A stretch of DNA of 52,944 nt from Rhodospirillaceae bacterium (GCA_002713365.1 PASR01000007.1:9323-62266), one strand, 5' to 3'; shown: positions 8,315 to 16,939, counted from the first letter of the stretch. The notes: generated from the sequence alone by a model not told the origin. Numbers and translations: made by a program.

Positions 8315-9196
8315 TTAAACTTTACGTGTATTATCAGTCTGCAGGGCCTCATAGATAATGGATAATTCTTCTTCTAGTAATCCCATCTCAGCTACCTTCG
8401 CATAGTAATCTCGAGTAAGACGCGATACCGGAGCTGCCGCTCCTAATGCCTCTGCATGCTCGACGATATATCGCGTATCTTTTTCAACTAAGCTTGCTGG
8501 TGCAGGAGCAGGTTGCCATTTACGTTCGGCCATGATCGGCGCTCGTAATTCAAACTGAGTCGAAGTAGCAACACTAGATGTAACAGCATCAATTATCTGC
8601 TGTGGTTCTAACCCTGATGCAATTCCAATATTAAGAGCTTCAGCGGTAACTAAAACGTGGTTTGTTACCATAGCATTGAGTACAAATTTGAGTTTTATAC
8701 CGTGGCCAAAGGGACCAACATACTGGCATTTGGAGGCTAAAACCTCTAACACTGGCCGTATTATCTCACAGGCGTTCTCATCTCCACTCGCCATGATTAC
8801 TGCGCGTTTAGTTTTCATTGCATCAGGTGTGCCGCTGATCGGAGTATCTAGAACAGTCGCCCCGCATGGTGTAAGCGCATCATAAATACGTTCTTTAAGA
8901 GAGACACCGAATGTTCCCATGTCAGCGACAATAAGATCTTTTTTCCCTACTTCCGCAAGACCTTGTGAACCAAAAATTGCTTGCTCTACGTCTTCCTCTC
9001 GAGCGAGAAGGACTAATAAAATATTAGTTGTTTCACCTAGAGCCCGAGGACTATCAACAAGTTTACCTCCCGCATCGAGTAACCAACGGGTACTTGGTCT
9101 ATCTACAGCAAATACCTTCTGGCCGTTTGCTAACAACAAGCGCGCTGCTGTACTCCCCATTCGTCCGAGACCTAGGATGCCTATTTTTTCTTTCAT
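8315..9196 (-). CDS. NAD(P)-dependent oxidoreductase, 3-hydroxyisobutyrate dehydrogenase family
   Basis: 293 residues, the usual length. The N-terminal Rossmann motif is GLGRMGSTAARLLLANG with GxGxxG at residues 9-14. The substrate-binding signature DTPISGTPDAMKTKRAVIMASG lies near 120, and the catalytic-lysine helix GHGIKLKFVLNAM near 168. The C-terminal all-alpha domain ends in EALQTDNTRKV. Members oxidise or reduce beta-hydroxy acids (3-hydroxyisobutyrate, tartronate semialdehyde, glyoxylate or succinic semialdehyde); the exact substrate is open. The ATG at 9196 directly abuts copy C of the 45-bp element and no Shine-Dalgarno sequence is visible. Confidence 0.88.
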   Translation of the reverse strand: MKEKIGILGLGRMGSTAARLLLANGQKVFAVDRPSTRWLLDAGGKLVDSPRALGETTNILLVLLAREEDVEQAIFGSQGLAEVGKKDLIVADMGTFGVSLKERIYDALTPCGATVLDTPISGTPDAMKTKRAVIMASGDENACEIIRPVLEVLASKCQYVGPFGHGIKLKFVLNAMVTNHVLVTAEALNIGIASGLEPQQIIDAVTSSVATSTQFELRAPIMAERKWQPAPAPASLVEKDTRYIVEHAEALGAAAPVSRLTRDYYAKVAEMGLLEEELSIIYEALQTDNTRKV

Positions 9197-9241
9197 ATAG
9201 AAACACTGGCAGATTTTAGTAGGGAAGGGGAGTCTAATTTT
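9197..9241 (+). repeat. 45-bp dispersed element, copy C
   Basis: Most diverged of the four copies (TGGCAGATTTT and GGGGAGTCTAAT) but still gapless. Its first base follows immediately on the start codon of the minus-strand dehydrogenase gene, as copy D does for the secreted-protein gene. The selenoprotein peroxiredoxin starts about 125 bp to the right on the other strand. Confidence 0.75.
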
Positions 9242-9301
9242 AGGAGAAGCTTACAATGAGTTACTCTTGGATTACTATCGGTATATATAGCGTTTTAACT
9301 G

Positions 9302-9331
9302 TTGTCGAAACTATTGCTCGCGTATTATACT
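9302..9331 (+). promoter_or_regulatory. Probable promoter of the peroxiredoxin gene
   Basis: A TTGTCG -35 (9302-9307) and a TATACT -10 (9326-9331, five of six consensus bases) are 18 bp apart. A start near 9338 would leave a leader of under 30 nt before the ATG at 9366. Confidence 0.45.
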
Positions 9332-9365
9332 CAGGATGCAATATACCTTTAATGGAGATATGTTT

Positions 9366-9818
9366 ATGGCCCTGATCGCCACTGGTGCAGAAGCACCTGA
9401 ATTTAACCTCCCTAATCAGGATGGAAAGACGGTGAAGAAGGATGATTTCACCGGTCGTTATGTCCTGCTCTGGTGGTATCCCAAGGCCGACACCCCTGGC
9501 TGAACTATCGAAGGCAACGGGTTCCGTGATCGAATCCAAGACTTCAAAGATCGTAACGCCTCGGTTGTCGGTGTGTCATATGACAGCCCGACGAAAAATG
9601 GAGCATTTCGGGATAAGTTCTCTTTTCCATACGACCTCTTGAGCGACGAAGAGGGGGTAATGTCTATCGCCTTTGGCGTATCCGAGCCAGGCAGTGCACG
9701 ATCACCGCGCAAATCAGTTTTGATCGGGCCAGACGGGAAGGTTGTTATAACCTATGATAAGGTGACGCCGGCGGATCATCCTGGCCAGGTCATAGACGAT
9801 TTAGACGGCATGTGCTAG
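9366..9818 (+). CDS. Peroxiredoxin (BCP/AhpC-TSA family), predicted selenoprotein with Sec at TGA 9501-9503
   Basis: Thiol or selenol peroxidase that would reduce hydrogen peroxide and organic peroxides. The frame runs from ATG 9366 (GGAG eight bases upstream) to TAG 9818, 150 residues, with one internal TGA as codon 46. The context YPKADTPG-TGA-TIEG is the peroxidatic loop of bacterioferritin-comigratory-type peroxiredoxins, where that residue is always the attacking Cys. Both sides of the TGA are intact in one frame: an N-terminal APEFNLPNQDG and a C-terminal SPRKSVLIGPDGKV with the conserved Arg. The only Cys in the protein is the last residue. A foldable hairpin follows the TGA. The gene is visibly more G+C-rich than the right-hand housekeeping genes. 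Sec machinery is not in the window. The alternative is a dead gene or a read error. Confidence 0.8.
9504..9530 (+). promoter_or_regulatory. Candidate bacterial SECIS hairpin
   Basis: Just 3' of the TGA, 9507-9510 (ATCG) pairs with 9527-9530 (TGAT, one G-T pair), then 9513-9514 (GG) with 9524-9525 (CC) and 9516-9517 (AA) with 9522-9523 (TT), leaving a CGGG loop at 9518-9521. A G-rich apical loop about 16-18 nt from the TGA is what SelB recognises in bacteria. The fold was drawn by hand and has a bulge and an internal loop, so it is moderate evidence only. Confidence 0.4.
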
Positions 9819-9897
9819 CGCTCGAAAGGGCATGATTTAATAAATTAATTTTTAGAGTAGTATTTTGTGTTTTTATAATCTTGATTATTAAACCTAA

Positions 9898-10881
9898 CTA
9901 ACTCACATCAATAACTACATTACCAATATGCTTAGCAGATTCTACCATCTCGTGTGCCGCCACAATATCATTTAGAGTGAATCTTTTTGCAATGGTTGTT
10001 TTGAGCGCACCATCGGCCAACATCTTATTGAGTGATGTCACACTTTCAAGACGCTGAGCGTCGTCAATCGTATAGACAAGAAATCCTTTAAGTGAAGCCC
10101 ACTTGGTGTAGAAATTTTGTGCCATAAAACTCGCACTCATTTCATTGGTTCCATAGACAATGACTGTGCCTCCATGTGAAAGTATCTTGTCATACATCGG
10201 TGCATTCGCGGAAATATTAAGTTCTACTATACGGTCCACACCCAGACCCTTTGTAATAGCAGTAATACGCTCAGATGCATCTTCGGTCTTATAGTTAATG
10301 ACTTCGTCAGCACCGACATCGCGGACATATTCGGCTTTTTCATCCGAGCTAACGGTGGTGATAACTCGCGCTCCATAATACTTGGCAACCTGAATTGCAT
10401 ACGAACCAACTGCTCCGGCTCCACCTTGAACAAGAATTGTCTCACCAGAAACCGATCCATCAAACATTACTGCGCGATGTGCGGTAAGGAATGGAATTCC
10501 GAAACAAGCTCCTACAGACATATCAACACCATCAGGCAATTCTATTACGTATTTAGATGCAATGCAGATATACTCTGCAGCTGTACCGAAAGGTCGCTGC
10601 CATTGTCCATTCATAAGCCAGACCCGTTTGCCCAGCCGCTGATCATTCACCCCTTCCCCGATAGCGTCTATCACTCCGGCGCCATCACTCTGAGGAATAA
10701 TCAACGGAAATGGAATTGATCCTCCTCGGCCACGTAGCCGAGCCTTAGTATCAGACGGATTAACTCCAGAGCTATGCAATTTAACTCGTACTTCGCCAGT
10801 ACTGGGCTCAGGCGTAGGCTGTTCTGTAACGGTGAGAACCTCTTTAGCTAGGCCGAGTGTGTCGTAAAATGCTGCACGCAT
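9898..10881 (-). CDS. Zinc-independent NADPH:quinone oxidoreductase (zeta-crystallin-like MDR)
   Basis: 327 residues of the medium-chain reductase superfamily. The N-terminal GroES-like domain has the quinone-reductase signature SGVNPSDTKARLRGRGG and VRVKLHSSGVNP. The NADPH-binding Rossmann motif VQGGAGAVGSYAIQVAKYYGARVI lies near residue 152 (AxxGxxG). The alcohol-dehydrogenase zinc ligands are absent, so a one- or two-electron quinone or enone reduction is more likely than alcohol oxidation. It lies alone, tail-to-tail with the peroxiredoxin gene; a shared redox-defence role is possible but not shown. Confidence 0.85.
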   Translation of the reverse strand: MRAAFYDTLGLAKEVLTVTEQPTPEPSTGEVRVKLHSSGVNPSDTKARLRGRGGSIPFPLIIPQSDGAGVIDAIGEGVNDQRLGKRVWLMNGQWQRPFGTAAEYICIASKYVIELPDGVDMSVGACFGIPFLTAHRAVMFDGSVSGETILVQGGAGAVGSYAIQVAKYYGARVITTVSSDEKAEYVRDVGADEVINYKTEDASERITAITKGLGVDRIVELNISANAPMYDKILSHGGTVIVYGTNEMSASFMAQNFYTKWASLKGFLVYTIDDAQRLESVTSLNKMLADGALKTTIAKRFTLNDIVAAHEMVESAKHIGNVVIDVS

Positions 10882-10980
10882 ATTCTATTCCTTTAATTTT
10901 AATTGCTTACTAGCTATAGAGCTCTGTGTCCTTGGTCAAAAAGTATATGTATGTGGAACAGTACGAGATACAACTGTACA

Positions 10981-11775
10981 TCAAAAAGAAGGTAATCTTT
11001 TTGGAATTTGATATCTTTCGTCTTGAAGAATTTTCATTATCAGTTCGTCCTTTGTCATTTTACTTGGAGTATTTAATTCCCATTCTTCAGAAATTTCATC
11101 ATATCGATTAATTTGAGCACCTAGAAGACTTGTTAGAGACCAATAAAAGTATTCAGTTATCATACAAGCATAGTCACAGCTCTTGTCATAATAATGGTAC
11201 CAAGAACTTTCTGGATAAATTCTTGGGGTTGTTTTAAAATAACCACCTCGTGCAACATCCATTGCCTCAGAAATCCTACTCCCTTTGAATTCACCAAAAA
11301 CTTCTGGATAAGCGTTTGCATATCCAACCTGAGTAACTAAATGAAGAATTTCTTCAAGATACGCTATGTTAGGTTCATCAGATATCAAACCTATTAATGC
11401 TCTTTCAAAATTATCAATATCTATATTCGTGTCTTCTAGAACATCAATTAAGTTATCAAAAGATCTCTCTAAATCATTTTCTGATTTTCCCATAACTAAA
11501 ATAGCATTATTTTTAATTAACTTATCAATAACTAGTTTATCATCTGGATTTCCATCACCATTATTATCTAACCATTGGTTAAGTATTTTGGCGGCTTTTT
11601 CGATATCTTTAAACGGAGTATTTTCTGTGCCAATTATTTTTACTCCATATACTTTTATTTGATTTGGAAAAAATTGATTTATCGCTTTTTGCAAATCATC
11701 TCCCTCAGCAAAACTGGGTGATGAAAACATTACTGTTGAGAATAACAGTGTGAATATGAGTAGTAGTTTTTTCAT
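10981..11775 (-). CDS. Secreted protein of unknown function
   Basis: 264 residues with a clear signal peptide (MKKLLLIFTLLFSTVMFSSP, cleavage near SFA). An EF-hand-like loop DNNGDGNPDDKL lies near residue 70. A central EEILHLVTQVGYANAYPEVFG and a later WYHYYDKSCDYACMITEYFYW segment look conserved and contain His, Asp, Tyr and paired Cys. These could form a metal or active site, but I do not recognise a family. It is AT-rich, unlike the genes just to the left. The ATG abuts copy D of the 45-bp element and no ribosome site is seen. Confidence 0.65.
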   Translation of the reverse strand: MKKLLLIFTLLFSTVMFSSPSFAEGDDLQKAINQFFPNQIKVYGVKIIGTENTPFKDIEKAAKILNQWLDNNGDGNPDDKLVIDKLIKNNAILVMGKSENDLERSFDNLIDVLEDTNIDIDNFERALIGLISDEPNIAYLEEILHLVTQVGYANAYPEVFGEFKGSRISEAMDVARGGYFKTTPRIYPESSWYHYYDKSCDYACMITEYFYWSLTSLLGAQINRYDEISEEWELNTPSKMTKDELIMKILQDERYQIPKRLPSF

Positions 11776-11820
11776 ACAAAAACTCTGGCATATTTTGTCG
11801 GAAAAGAGGAGTCTAACTTT
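11776..11820 (+). repeat. 45-bp dispersed element, copy D
   Basis: Gapless copy with both blocks intact; closest to copy A. It starts one base after the start codon of the minus-strand secreted-protein gene and lies about 75 bp to the left of tRNA-Glu. It is the last copy seen; none occurs in the remaining 41 kb. Confidence 0.8.
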
Positions 11821-11895
11821 CGCGGGTAAATTGCTAAAAAATAAATACTTAGTTGATTTCTTGAATGAAAGCGTTTAGACGATCGAGAATATGGA

Positions 11896-11971
11896 GTCCC
11901 CATCGTCTAGAGGCCTAGGACACCGCCCTTTCACGGCGGCAACACGGGTTCGAATCCCGTTGGGGACGCCA
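11896..11971 (+). tRNA. tRNA-Glu (anticodon TTC)
   Basis: 76-nt cloverleaf with encoded CCA. The acceptor GTCCCCA pairs with TGGGGAC. The anticodon stem CCGCC/GGCGG encloses CTTTCAC, anticodon TTC. The T-loop GGTTCGAATCC is standard. It marks the boundary between the accessory left region and typA. Confidence 0.97.
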
Positions 11972-12052
11972 CTTAGTTTATTATTAAAAAATTGTCTTAA
12001 AATTTAATTTAGGTGACGCGTCTTTAGACGTTATTTTGAGTCTGAAAAGTAT

Positions 12053-13891
12053 ATGACTGATAAAACTATTACAGCAGATAAGTTAAGAAATATTGCCATT
12101 GTAGCACATGTAGATCATGGAAAAACTACTTTGGTAGATAAACTCTTACGTCAGTCAGGTACACTTCTTGCCCATGGAGATAATACTTTTCAAGAAAGAG
12201 TTATGGACTCTAATGATATAGAACGTGAACGAGGAATAACCATTCTATCTAAAAACACTGCTATAGAATGGCAGGGCTGGAATATTAATATTGTTGATAC
12301 ACCTGGTCACGCGGACTTTGGTGGTGAAGTTGAACGTGTATTGTCTATGGTGGATTCCGTTTTATTGTTAGTTGATGCAGTAGAAGGCCCAATGCCCCAA
12401 ACAGCTTTTGTTACCAAAAAAGCTCTCGAAGCAGGTCTAAAACCTGTTGTTGTAGTCAATAAAGTAGATCGCGAAGGCGCTAGACCAGACTGGGTTGTAG
12501 ATCAGACTTTTGATCTTTTTGATAGATTAGGGGCTACTGAGGAACAGCTAGATTTTACAACAGTATTTGCATCAGCTACTGAAGGCTGGGCATCTAATAC
12601 TTCTGATGCTCGTAGCGAAAATATGGATATACTATTCCAGACAATAGTCGACCATGTGGCGCCACCATCCGTCGATAGGGAGGGGCCTTTTAGGTTACAG
12701 GTATCTGCCCTCGACTATTCTTCTTACGTTGGTGTTATTGGTATTGGAAGAGTTGAACGTGGAACTGCTAAGCGTAATGAATCCGTAACGATTGTTAGTG
12801 CCGATGGCAATGAACGTCAGGGACGTTTAATGCAGATACTTGGATTTTACGGACTTGAAAGAATTGAACGTGAATCAGCCGCCGCTGGAGATATAATAGC
12901 TTTTTCAGGTCTGGATAGTCTTAAAATATCCGATACTTTATGCGACCCATCTAAAGTTGAACCACTACCTCCACTTAGTGTTGATCATCCTACAATATCG
13001 ATGATGTTCCAAGTAAATGATTCACCTTTTGCTGGTAAGGAAGGAAAGTACGTTACTAGTCGTAATATACGCGATCGTTTACAAGAAGAATTATTGCATA
13101 ATGTCGCTCTTAGAGTTGATGAAACAGAATCTGCAGATCGTTTTAAAGTATCTGGTAGAGGAGAGCTTCATCTTTCAATATTAATTGAGAACATGAGAAG
13201 AGAAGGATATGAGTTAGCAATATCTAGACCAGAGGTAATTCTTAAAGATATTGACGGTGTAGTACATGAACCCTGGGAAACATTGACTGTAGATATTGAA
13301 GAACAACATCAGGGTTCAGTTATGGAGTTACTTGGTCAAAGAAAAGCTGAGCTTAAAAACATGTTACCAGACGGTAAAGGTCGTGTTCGTCTTGACTACT
13401 TAGTTCCCACAAGAGGTTTAATAGGTATACGTTCAGTTTTTCTTACCCAGACATCTGGAAGTGGACTCATGTATCATTCCTTTGATCACTATGGACCTCA
13501 GGTCGTAGGAGAATTAGCTCAACGCCTCAGGGGTGTATTAGTTTCTATTGATACTGGAATGGCTCGAGGCTACGCCTTATTTAATCTCCAGGATCGTGCG
13601 CAAATGATGATTGAGCATGGAACTCAGGTTTATGAGGGTATGGTTGTTGGAATTAATAGTCGCAATAATGATTTAGTGGTTAATCCCCTAAAGGCAAAAC
13701 AATTGTCAAACATTAGGGCTGCTGGTACTGATGAAAATATAGTATTAACGCCTCCTGTTCGGGTAACCTTAGAGTTTGCTTTGCAATTTATAGATGATGA
13801 CGAATTGGTTGAAGTAACGCCCCAATCAATTAGAATCCGCAAACGTTACTTAAAAGAACACGAAAGAAAACGTGCCAGTAGAGCAGCTTAA
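12053..13891 (+). CDS. typA: Ribosome-associated GTPase TypA/BipA
   Basis: 612 residues, full family length. Translational GTPase of the EF-G type that binds 70S ribosomes and helps 50S assembly and growth at low temperature. G1 is AHVDHGKTT at residues 18-26, the switch region is [15 protein letters not shown]3 is [13 protein letters not shown] and G4 is NKVDREGA near 137. The C-terminal BipA-specific part includes [30 protein letters not shown] split over the beta-barrel and OB-like domains, and [13 protein letters not shown] single gene, convergent with the tandem unknown genes. Confidence 0.97.
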   Translation: MTDKTITADKLRNIAIVAHVDHGKTTLVDKLLRQSGTLLAHGDNTFQERVMDSNDIERERGITILSKNTAIEWQGWNINIVDTPGHADFGGEVERVLSMVDSVLLLVDAVEGPMPQTAFVTKKALEAGLKPVVVVNKVDREGARPDWVVDQTFDLFDRLGATEEQLDFTTVFASATEGWASNTSDARSENMDILFQTIVDHVAPPSVDREGPFRLQVSALDYSSYVGVIGIGRVERGTAKRNESVTIVSADGNERQGRLMQILGFYGLERIERESAAAGDIIAFSGLDSLKISDTLCDPSKVEPLPPLSVDHPTISMMFQVNDSPFAGKEGKYVTSRNIRDRLQEELLHNVALRVDETESADRFKVSGRGELHLSILIENMRREGYELAISRPEVILKDIDGVVHEPWETLTVDIEEQHQGSVMELLGQRKAELKNMLPDGKGRVRLDYLVPTRGLIGIRSVFLTQTSGSGLMYHSFDHYGPQVVGELAQRLRGVLVSIDTGMARGYALFNLQDRAQMMIEHGTQVYEGMVVGINSRNNDLVVNPLKAKQLSNIRAAGTDENIVLTPPVRVTLEFALQFIDDDELVEVTPQSIRIRKRYLKEHERKRASRAA

Positions 13892-13918
13892 ATAAAAGAC
13901 TTAATTATATTATTATAA

Positions 13919-14854
13919 TTATCTAACTGGTTCACGTTTCTGAAACCACTCAGGAAGATCAGTTTCTTGTTTGCCTGAAAAAATACATTGCATTTGTTCT
14001 TTAGCAATTTCAACATTGTCTTCTTGCGCATCAGGTTTTGTTTTAGCAATGCCAGATGTAAAGGCGGGCGGTGGTGCAAAGCACGTTGCACAGCGTCTTT
14101 TTTTAAGTTCTAAAGGAGGTTCCCCTTTAATTTTAGATATCTCATCTATCGCAGTGTTTATTGCCTCATCATTGCCATGAGCTGAAAGCACAATAGATCC
14201 CTCAGAACCAGAGACACCTCCACCCCCTACATGCGTTACATTAAGGTCAAACAATATATTGAAGGCTTGTATTTCAGTGATTATTTTTGCATTTATTAAT
14301 GGAAGCATACCTATTTTAGTGCCATAAAAATAGTCAACTTTGGCGTGTCCTAGTTCGGTACAGGCTTCCTTAACTGATGGTATTAGTTTTTCTAGTCCTA
14401 CAGGAACGATAAGAGGTATTCCCATTCCACAAATTTTACCATAGGCAAAACCAATGGTTCCTGCACCAGGGTGTGCATTAAAAATTGCTGCATTAAATTC
14501 AGGGTCTACGGCATTAGCACCCTTAATAAATAGGCACGTGTCGTCCCAACCAGCCATTGTCTCTTCCATAGTTGGAACGGGTGGCACTGGTATCCCTTTA
14601 ACGAGTCTCATTATGGCTGGTTTTTCTGACGGTTCCGTTTGACATAGTGTTCCATTTATTACTTGCCCAGAGACGTATTTGTCTCTTTCAGGGCAGTAAC
14701 CTAATACCTCTTCAGCTACATAAACATTTGTCGACCCATGGGCTATAATCATTTGTGAATGTTTAAGAGCATGTTGAACCTCTGGTAGATTGGATACGGC
14801 TCTACCTATCAGTCGTTTTGACTCCCAAGGTGTTAATGAAAAAACAGCACGCAT
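13919..14854 (-). CDS. Unknown family, tandem paralog 1
   Basis: 311 residues, no signal peptide or membrane helix. I do not recognise the family. It is a close paralog of the gene directly upstream, by eye about three quarters identical over the first 250 residues. Conserved in both: AHGSTNVYVAEEVLGYCPERDKY (42-60 region), GQVINGTLCQT, FIKGANAVDP, NAHPGAGTIGFAYGKICGMG-type glycine-rich loop near 127-145, a GGGGVSGSEG loop at 210-219 and a CxxC at 255-258. Glycine loops and conserved His, Asn and Asp suggest an enzyme or nucleotide/phosphate binder. The 43-bp gap to its paralog suggests one transcript. Confidence 0.7.
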   Translation of the reverse strand: MRAVFSLTPWESKRLIGRAVSNLPEVQHALKHSQMIIAHGSTNVYVAEEVLGYCPERDKYVSGQVINGTLCQTEPSEKPAIMRLVKGIPVPPVPTMEETMAGWDDTCLFIKGANAVDPEFNAAIFNAHPGAGTIGFAYGKICGMGIPLIVPVGLEKLIPSVKEACTELGHAKVDYFYGTKIGMLPLINAKIITEIQAFNILFDLNVTHVGGGGVSGSEGSIVLSAHGNDEAINTAIDEISKIKGEPPLELKKRRCATCFAPPPAFTSGIAKTKPDAQEDNVEIAKEQMQCIFSGKQETDLPEWFQKREPVR

Positions 14855-14895
14855 ATTGTTTATTTAAACCTCATTTTTATATAGTTCACTGATAC

Positions 14896-15801
14896 TTAAA
14901 CCAATTCACGTTTTATAAACCATTCTGGTAAGTCAGATTCTTTAGTTCCGCTATATATGCAAGTTTTTTGAGTGTTTTCTATAACTTGATCCCCATCAGC
15001 GGTTCGCAAGGCGGGTGTTGAGGGAATACACGATTCACATAATGCTTTTTTTAACGCTAATGGCGGTTCACCTTTTATAGATTCAAATTCGCTTATTGCC
15101 CGTTTTACTTTTTCTTTATCTCCATTTACCGATAATACGACTGTTCCCTCTGAACCTGATACACCGCCACCGCCAACATGTACGGCTTTTAAATCAAATA
15201 GTATATTAAAGGCCTGAATTTCAGTCACAACTTTAGCATTAATCAGTGGAAGCATACCTATTTTTTGACCATTAAAATAATCAACTCTTGAGTGACCTAG
15301 TTTGGTTGAAGCTTCTTTTACACAAGGGATAAGCTTTTCTAATCCCACTGGAACAATTAGGGGTATGCCCATTCCACAAATTTTACCATAGGCAAAACCA
15401 ATTGTACCGGCACTAGGATGAGCGTTGAAAACAGCCGCGTTAAAATTTGGATCGACAGCATTGGCACCTTTAATGAAAACACAAGTATTATCCCAGCCAG
15501 CAAGGGTTTCATCCATAGTAGGTACTGGCGGGACTGGGATGCCTTTTACCAAACGTATAATTGGTGGTTTTTCAGCAGATTCTGTTTGGCAAAGTGTACC
15601 ATTTATGACTTGTCCTGAAGCGTATTTATCCCTTTCCGGACAGTATCCTAATACTTCTTCTGCTACATAAACATTTGTTGATCCGTGAGCTATGACAATC
15701 TGAGTTTCTTCATACGCTCTGATTACCTCCGGTAATCTAGAAACTGCTCTACCAATTAGACGTTTAGATTCCCAAGGGTTTAGTGCAAAAACGGCTCGCA
15801 T
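14896..15801 (-). CDS. Unknown family, tandem paralog 2
   Basis: 301 residues, same layout as the downstream paralog: MRAVFALNPWESKRLIGRAV start, AHGSTNVYVAEEVLG, GTIGFAYGKICGMGIPLIVPVG, HVGGGGVSGSEG and a CESC motif near residue 255. The two differ most after that CxxC, where only short, unrelated tails remain. It lies 44 bp downstream of an HSL-type esterase on the same strand, so esterase and both paralogs may form one operon at the edge of the catabolic cluster. The function is not assignable from sequence. Confidence 0.7.
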   Translation of the reverse strand: MRAVFALNPWESKRLIGRAVSRLPEVIRAYEETQIVIAHGSTNVYVAEEVLGYCPERDKYASGQVINGTLCQTESAEKPPIIRLVKGIPVPPVPTMDETLAGWDNTCVFIKGANAVDPNFNAAVFNAHPSAGTIGFAYGKICGMGIPLIVPVGLEKLIPCVKEASTKLGHSRVDYFNGQKIGMLPLINAKVVTEIQAFNILFDLKAVHVGGGGVSGSEGTVVLSVNGDKEKVKRAISEFESIKGEPPLALKKALCESCIPSTPALRTADGDQVIENTQKTCIYSGTKESDLPEWFIKRELV

Positions 15802-15845
15802 TGCTATCTTTCTTTACAATATAAAGTTTATTTACAAATTTAATA

Positions 15846-16775
15846 TTATGTATCTGTAAAAGCAGTTTTTAAAGCTCCTACGACCTGTTGTACAGCTAGT
15901 CTTGCCTGATGAGAAAACCCACTAAAATTAAAAAACCCATGAACTACTCCTTGGTAGATTTGATAATGAGTTGTAACCCCTGACTTCTGTAATAGTGATG
16001 CATAGGCTTTTCCTTCATCTAATAATGGATCTATATCTGCCGCTATAATTAGTGCAGGTGCCAGATTAGTATGATCTTTGGCATGGATTGGAGAAGCCCT
16101 AGGGTCAAGGCGATTATCACCAGCGTGCATACCGATTACCCACTGAAGAGTACGATCATCGAGAAACATTGTCTGTTCAATACGGCTGGTTGAAAGACCG
16201 GCCATATCAGTCATAGGGTAAATTAGAACTTGCAATATAGGCTGTGGCGTATTTTTAATTTTACACTCTAATGAAACGGCGGCTGTAAGGTAACCCCCTC
16301 CGCTATCTCCAGCTATGGCAATGCGATTAGGATCTCCTCCAATTTCATTAGCGTTTTCTTGTACCCACCTCAATGTTGCATAGCAATCTTCTAGAGGAGC
16401 AGGAAAAGGGTTTTCGGGTGCAAGTCGATATTGGGGTACAACTACTATACATTCTGCTTCTTCAGCGATTACAGTGTTGGTTCCTTCAAAATCTTCGGGT
16501 GACATTAGACAACAGCCTCCACCGTGAAAATAGACAAGTATGGGAAGAGACTGTTTGCCTTTAACAGGAGAATAAATTTTACACCGGATATTTCCTACTG
16601 GACCCGGAATATTTATTTCCTCATTACGGTCTAGGTCTCTATTTGGTGGGTTAACAGCTCTCCATAATTGGCTAAACCCGTCTCTAGCACTTTCTAAACC
16701 CATATCAACTGGGTGAGGGGCATCATTAGATTCTAGATCTTTTAAAAATGATTTTATCTGTGGATCCACATACAT
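15846..16775 (-). CDS. Alpha/beta hydrolase, hormone-sensitive-lipase (HSL) family esterase
   Basis: 309 residues, cytoplasmic. The oxyanion motif HGGG is at residues 84-87, the nucleophile motif GDSGGG places Ser at 158, and the remaining triad is Asp249 in DIDPLLDEG and His279 in GVVHGFF. This complete HSL set predicts hydrolysis of short-chain esters, lactones or amides. Adjacent two cysteines after HGGG (HGGGCC) are unusual. First gene of a likely three-gene minus-strand unit with the tandem unknown paralogs, divergent from the flavin-reductase-like gene. Confidence 0.85.
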   Translation of the reverse strand: MYVDPQIKSFLKDLESNDAPHPVDMGLESARDGFSQLWRAVNPPNRDLDRNEEINIPGPVGNIRCKIYSPVKGKQSLPILVYFHGGGCCLMSPEDFEGTNTVIAEEAECIVVVPQYRLAPENPFPAPLEDCYATLRWVQENANEIGGDPNRIAIAGDSGGGYLTAAVSLECKIKNTPQPILQVLIYPMTDMAGLSTSRIEQTMFLDDRTLQWVIGMHAGDNRLDPRASPIHAKDHTNLAPALIIAADIDPLLDEGKAYASLLQKSGVTTHYQIYQGVVHGFFNFSGFSHQARLAVQQVVGALKTAFTDT

Positions 16776-16939
16776 AATTTTCTCCCTACTGGTTATTTAT
16801 TTATAAATAATCGTAAATTGAATTTATTTAAATAAGTTGGGTTCTAGTTAGCCTTCCTCTTTCCTGTGTTAAATCTTATGGTCAGATTGCTAAAATCACC
16901 TAATATAAATTATATTACTTATTTTGGGAGTTTAAATTA

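Noticed and set aside
9573-9818. Independent 81-residue gene starting at GTG 9573
   Set aside because: It is the 3' half of the peroxiredoxin frame after the TGA; the thioredoxin fold needs the N-terminal half that is present in the same frame.
3608-11820. CRISPR array from the four repeats
   Set aside because: Copies are kilobases apart, with genes between them and no regular spacers.
13919-15801. Ring-opening amidohydrolase (cyanuric acid hydrolase / barbiturase) for the tandem paralogs
   Set aside because: The length is somewhat short and the Ser-Lys repeats of that family are not visible.
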